Source of the DNA: Bacteroidota bacterium
GTDB taxonomy: Bacteria > Bacteroidota > Bacteroidia > Bacteroidales > UBA1556
Reading direction: 5' to 3'
Assembly: GCA_003648395.1 (NCBI GenBank)
Contig: QMPB01000095.1
Coordinates: 1-10,673 of the forward strand
DNA: 10,673 nt
The notes under the pieces were generated by a model that did not search any database, had not been told where the DNA came from, and saw only the letters and a program-made list of their open reading frames with translations. The translations under genes and the position numbers were made by a program. Of the stretch, positions 6,114 through 10,673 are shown piece by piece (the first letter of the stretch is position 1; every line of letters begins with the position of its first letter).

Positions 6114-9100
6114 ATGCAAGAAAATAATAAATATATTCAACGCTTTAAGAGAATCCTAAAATGGATGCTGTATTCGGCTGTATTGCTGATTATTACGGTG
6201 TTTTTATTGTTTAGATTATCTAGTGTGCAAACCTTTGTTGCTCAACAAACAGCTGAACATTTTAGTAATATGGCTGATATGGATATATCCATTGGCTCTA
6301 TTGATATCCACAATTTTCTTAGTGTTGGTATTAAAGATCTTAAAGTACGAGATCATCATGATAGCTTATTTCTTACAGTTAAATCTATAAATATAGATAT
6401 AATTCCTTCTTATTTATTTGAGGATAAAGTATTTGTAAAAAATGTTTGTATTGATAGTTTGTTCTTAGCTCTTATTGAATATCAAGGTGAGAAAGAGCTC
6501 AATATTATGAAGATTGTTAACAGCTTTATTTCTGATAATAATGATACAAGCTCCTTAGACATTGGAATTAAGGCCAAGGAAGTATGTATTACAAATAGTT
6601 ATTTTGCTTTAGATTTGCAGAACTCTGAGCATTTTGATGGAATGGATTATACTCATCTTAATGTTGATAATATTAATATTCTAGTTCACGATTTTACTAT
6701 TAAAGGTGATAGTCTTATTGGTAACATCAAAAAATTATCGGCTCACGAAAAATGTGGTTTTGATTTAAAAAGCTTTGTGGGCAATGCTCTAGTTAGTCCT
6801 CGTGAAATTGAGATTCCAGATTTAAAACTTTATACTAATAATTCGAAAATAGAATCTGATTTTAATCTTAGATATAAACAATGGCCTGATTGGTTAGATT
6901 TTATTGAAAAAGTTAGATTTGATAGTAAAGTTGAATCCATAATTATTAATTTAGACGACATACGTTACTTTGCCACTTCATTGGAAGGGATGGATAATGT
7001 ATTTTCGGGAAAGGCTAATGTAAGAGGAAATATTGCAAATATTAAGATTACATCTGCAGATATTAAATATGCTAATGAGAGCTATTTTAAAGGAAAGGTA
7101 TCATTAAATGGTTTGCCAGATATTGAGCAAACATTTATTAGGATAAGGGTAAAAGATGCATATATAGATGCTAAAGATATTTCGACTTTTAATATTGCAA
7201 GAGATAAAAAAATTGATATTCCTAAAATATTTGATAAGTATAAATATATGAAAGTAAACGGAAGATTTACTGGATTTTATTATGATTTTGTGTCAAAAGC
7301 AAGTTTTAACTCTGCTTTAGGAAGATTCTCTACAGACATTTCATTACAGCCCACTGAAAATGATAAGAATTTTAAATACTCGGGTAAATTATCTACAAAA
7401 AACTTTAAAATTCAGGAACTTATAGGTACTTCTTATATCTCTGATATTACTATGAAAGCATCAATTAAGGGTGTTGGTTTAAATGAAAATGTGGATGCTG
7501 ATTATAATATAATGATAGATAATGTAACCGTATCGGGTTTTAAATATCAAGATTTGGGATTGCAAGGTAAGATTGCTAATAAAAGATTAGAAACTGAGTT
7601 TATTTCTAATTCTGACTCCTTTAGGTTAGCGGTAAATGGATTCTATGATTTTTCTGATTCTTTGCCTCATACTTCTTTACATGCTTCATTAATAAATGCT
7701 AGAGTTAATAGATTTGTTATGGTAAGCGAGGATACTCTTGGCCATGTTTCTGCAAATATAATTGCTGATATTCATGGAAATGATATTGATAATATACAAG
7801 GTTATATCAATATTTATGATGTAGAGTATAGTCAGAATGATAGAGCATTCAAAACAGATTCTATAATTACAAAGTCTTATCTCGATAATTCATTTCGTGA
7901 GCTAACAATACAAGGAAGCAATATTGATGTTAATATAAATGGTTTTAGACGATTTAGTGATTTTCCCGTTATGCTTGATTTGTTGAGAGAAGATGTGTTT
8001 CCTAATCTTACTAGCTTAACTAAGTTTTCTAATCATAATGCTATTGAATGGAGTAAGGAAAAAAATATTGCTGATGAGCAATTTAATTTTGATATTAAGT
8101 TTCTGGAAATAAACAGTATGGTAAGTGTATTCTATCCGAAATTTAGGATATCTAAGGACTCAGAAATAAAAGGAAGCTATACTTTTAGTAATGACTCGTT
8201 GATGCTTAATGTAGTGTCGGATAGAATAATTTATGATGAATTTAGAGCTTCTGAAATAGATATGGAATTGCATAAAGATTTATCGGAAGTAAGCATTGAT
8301 TTAACTAGTGACTATATACGTACTGCTGGAGGAATCTATTTTGACACACTAGAGGTTCATGGTGATTTAGTTATGAATAAGGCTGATTTTTATATCTCTT
8401 GGGGTGGAGCAATAAATACTAAAAACAAAGGAGATATTGAAGGCTCATTTACTTGGCTCGATACTAATAGTTTTGAATTAGAGTTTACAAAAGGAGAGTT
8501 ATATGTGCATGATTCATTATGGACTTTAAACTCCAATTCAAAAATTGATTATTCATATCATTCCTTAGAGTTTTCAGACTTTAGTATTACTCATGCTGAT
8601 AACAGTTTGAGTATTACAGGAAAGGCTACTGATGATGCTAATGATAAAATAATATGTAATTTTAAGGATGTAGATATATCTTTCACTGATTTTTACTTAA
8701 GAAGATTTGATACTGATTTTGACGGATTTATTGATGGTAAACTTGAGTTTTCAAGCCTATGGTTGAGCCCAAGTTTTACGGGTGATATTGATATTAGAAG
8801 CTTTATGGTCAATGATTTTGACCTTTATCATATGAGACTACATTCTAAATATTCTAGATTTAGGGAGGCTTTTATTCTTGATGCTGTTATTGGTTCTGAT
8901 ACTTTAGGATATAGATACGTAGATTTTGGAGGGTTTTACTATCCTTATAAAGCTGATAATCAATTAGACCTAGAGGTGCGTTTGGATAAGTTTCCACTAC
9001 AATCTTTAAATGAGTATTTATCAAGTTTTACATCTAATATAATTGGTGAAGCAACAGGGCATTTAATGTTAACAGGTAATGTAAAAAAGCCAATACTACT

Positions 9101-10673
9101 TGGTCGTCTAAAAACTAGTATCGACGATATCTTAATAGATTATACAAATGTTCATTATTCTATTAACGATTATTTTTTATTTACTCCTCAATATTTTGGT
9201 TTTGTTGATGCTGAGGCAAAAGATAGAGATGGCAATAGATTAAAATTGACTACTAAAATTAATCATAGCTACTTTAGTGATTTTTATTTTGATATTGATG
9301 TAAAACCAATAAATGCTGAGGTGTTAAACACAACAGCTGAAAATAATGATCTTTTTTATGGTAAGGCTTCAGGTATTGGTTATTTTAAACTTAAAGGTAC
9401 TCCCAATGATATGTCAATTGATCTTAATCTGAAACCAATTAATAAATCATATATTGCTATACCAATTTCTGAACAATCGAGTGCTGAATATAGCGACTTT
9501 CTTACTTTTGTAAATAAAGATACAATAGTGATAAGTAGAGAAATAGAAGATATTATTATTGAGGATGAAGAGGAAGAATTTGCTTTTAGCCTTGATATGA
9601 CTATGGATGTTGATCCCTCAACTACTATTGAACTAGTTATGAATGAGAAAGTTGGTGATGTGATATCTGCTAATGGTAATGGTAGAATTAAAATTGAGTA
9701 TAATAATGATGGTACTTATAAAATGTATGGTAAGTATATAATTGCTCGTGGAAATTATTTATTTACTATGCAAAGTATTTTAAATAAGCGTTTTATAATT
9801 AATCCAGGAAGCGAAATAATATGGGATGGTGAGATGGAATCGGCAAAAATAAATATGAAGGCTATTTATAGGGTTGATGCTAAGTTATATGACATATTTC
9901 AATCAGTGGTGGATTCGGCAAACTCAGTAGTGTATAAAAAACCATCGCGAGTAAACTGTATTATTAATATTACTGGTGATTTATTTGACCCAACTATATC
10001 TTTTGATATTAATATTCCTGATGAGAGCATTGCAGATCAAGAGTTGTTGAATCGATTATTATCCGTTGAATCTACAGGTAATTCTGAGGAAATGAATAAG
10101 AATTTTGTAAGTTTATTGATTTTGGGGAGTTTTCAGCCACCTAGTGGTTATGAGTCTGGCTCCAACCCTAATATGCTACAACATAATGCCACCGAAATAC
10201 TTGCTGAGCAGGTGGGTAATATAATGAATCAAGTATCTGATGATGTGGAAATTGGCTTGGAATGGAACCCTGGCGATGAAGTTACGACCCAGGAAATAGC
10301 AGTTGCACTATCGTATACTATGCTTGATGATAGGCTTTTACTTGATGGTAAGTTTGGACAAGGTGGTGGCTCTACTGATGAAAGTTCGGTTAGGATAGTA
10401 GCTGATATGGAAATTGCATATAAGCTAACTCCTGATGGTAGAATTAGAGCTAAGGTGTTTAATAGAACTAATTATTATGACCCTCTTTCAAGAAAAGCAC
10501 CGTATACTCAGGGTGTTGGTATCTCTTTCAGAAAAGACTTTAATAACTTGGAACAGCTCCTTACTAAAAAAGATAAAGTGAAAAAGAAGAGCGAGTCTAA
10601 AAAAGAAGCTGACAAAAAGCAAAAAGTTGAAGAAGTGGAATTTGAAAAATCAAAAACCAACGAAAAACCTACA
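6114..10673 (+). CDS. tamB: TamB-like translocation/assembly module protein (DUF490), 3' end outside window
   Basis: The frame is open for 1520 codons to the window edge. The ATG at 6114 is the first in frame after a TGA at 6030. A basic N-terminus (RFKRILKW) precedes one membrane helix (about 19-34), then VQTFVAQQTAEHF and IGSIDIHNF, the usual AsmA/TamB start. The middle is about 1100 residues of repetitive beta strands rich in G-x-I/L and D-I patterns, expected for the hydrophobic-groove beta-taco that spans the periplasm. The C-terminal DUF490 domain is clear: GKYIIARGNYLF (1206-1217), FIINPGSEIIWDG (1227-1239), SLLILGSF (1333-1340), and GVGISFRKDFNN just before the end. TamB proteins act in outer-membrane protein assembly and phospholipid transport, often with a BamA-family partner, none of which is visible here. 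An acidic run lies at 1143-1155, and from 1484 there is a Lys/Glu tail (14 Lys in 37 residues), so the true stop is probably close. Confidence 0.93.
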   Translation, partial: MQENNKYIQRFKRILKWMLYSAVLLIITVFLLFRLSSVQTFVAQQTAEHFSNMADMDISIGSIDIHNFLSVGIKDLKVRDHHDSLFLTVKSINIDIIPSYLFEDKVFVKNVCIDSLFLALIEYQGEKELNIMKIVNSFISDNNDTSSLDIGIKAKEVCITNSYFALDLQNSEHFDGMDYTHLNVDNINILVHDFTIKGDSLIGNIKKLSAHEKCGFDLKSFVGNALVSPREIEIPDLKLYTNNSKIESDFNLRYKQWPDWLDFIEKVRFDSKVESIIINLDDIRYFATSLEGMDNVFSGKANVRGNIANIKITSADIKYANESYFKGKVSLNGLPDIEQTFIRIRVKDAYIDAKDISTFNIARDKKIDIPKIFDKYKYMKVNGRFTGFYYDFVSKASFNSALGRFSTDISLQPTENDKNFKYSGKLSTKNFKIQELIGTSYISDITMKASIKGVGLNENVDADYNIMIDNVTVSGFKYQDLGLQGKIANKRLETEFISNSDSFRLAVNGFYDFSDSLPHTSLHASLINARVNRFVMVSEDTLGHVSANIIADIHGNDIDNIQGYINIYDVEYSQNDRAFKTDSIITKSYLDNSFRELTIQGSNIDVNINGFRRFSDFPVMLDLLREDVFPNLTSLTKFSNHNAIEWSKEKNIADEQFNFDIKFLEINSMVSVFYPKFRISKDSEIKGSYTFSNDSLMLNVVSDRIIYDEFRASEIDMELHKDLSEVSIDLTSDYIRTAGGIYFDTLEVHGDLVMNKADFYISWGGAINTKNKGDIEGSFTWLDTNSFELEFTKGELYVHDSLWTLNSNSKIDYSYHSLEFSDFSITHADNSLSITGKATDDANDKIICNFKDVDISFTDFYLRRFDTDFDGFIDGKLEFSSLWLSPSFTGDIDIRSFMVNDFDLYHMRLHSKYSRFREAFILDAVIGSDTLGYRYVDFGGFYYPYKADNQLDLEVRLDKFPLQSLNEYLSSFTSNIIGEATGHLMLTGNVKKPILLGRLKTSIDDILIDYTNVHYSINDYFLFTPQYFGFVDAEAKDRDGNRLKLTTKINHSYFSDFYFDIDVKPINAEVLNTTAENNDLFYGKASGIGYFKLKGTPNDMSIDLNLKPINKSYIAIPISEQSSAEYSDFLTFVNKDTIVISREIEDIIIEDEEEEFAFSLDMTMDVDPSTTIELVMNEKVGDVISANGNGRIKIEYNNDGTYKMYGKYIIARGNYLFTMQSILNKRFIINPGSEIIWDGEMESAKINMKAIYRVDAKLYDIFQSVVDSANSVVYKKPSRVNCIINITGDLFDPTISFDINIPDESIADQELLNRLLSVESTGNSEEMNKNFVSLLILGSFQPPSGYESGSNPNMLQHNATEILAEQVGNIMNQVSDDVEIGLEWNPGDEVTTQEIAVALSYTMLDDRLLLDGKFGQGGGSTDESSVRIVADMEIAYKLTPDGRIRAKVFNRTNYYDPLSRKAPYTQGVGISFRKDFNNLEQLLTKKDKVKKKSESKKEADKKQKVEEVEFEKSKTNEKPT

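Overview
The window looks like chromosomal DNA of a member of the Bacteroidota. It is AT-rich, by eye about 30% G+C. Its genes mostly lack Shine-Dalgarno sites and have A/T-rich leaders. Two starts are preceded by a TAnnTTTG box, the -7 element of the phylum's main sigma factor. The gene content also fits: a very long TamB with a Lys-rich tail, MltG, and a stand-alone DUF58 protein. I cannot name the genus. Nothing suggests phage, transposon, CRISPR or recent transfer.

Left block (1-2358). The 3' end of a BadF/BadG-type sugar kinase (N-acetylglucosamine kinase-like) runs rightward and meets a leftward DUF58 gene with no base between the two stop codons. Upstream of the DUF58 gene, also leftward, lie a canonical thioredoxin gene (trxA) and then a thioredoxin-fold gene whose CxxC motif is degenerate (GPMC). 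Each of these two has its own hairpin terminator and a candidate promoter. The second promoter overlaps a perfect 13-base palindrome.

Middle block (2536-5786). Four leftward genes with gaps of 10, 13 and 27 bases form a probable operon: a membrane-anchored protein I do not recognise, dapF (diaminopimelate epimerase), a GNAT acetyltransferase, and mltG (endolytic murein transglycosylase). DapF makes meso-DAP for the peptidoglycan stem peptide and MltG cleaves nascent glycan strands, so the operon has a cell-wall theme.

Right block (5787-10673). A 327-base divergent intergenic region with small inverted repeats separates the operon from a rightward tamB-like gene. That gene stays open for 1520 codons to the window edge. 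TamB is an inner-membrane-anchored, periplasm-spanning protein implicated in outer-membrane assembly and lipid transport, so both sides of the divergent region serve the envelope.

I see no clear new multi-gene system. The best candidates for unknown biology are the 290-residue anchored protein at the head of the dapF operon and the GPMC thioredoxin-like protein. Most other genes belong to well-known families.
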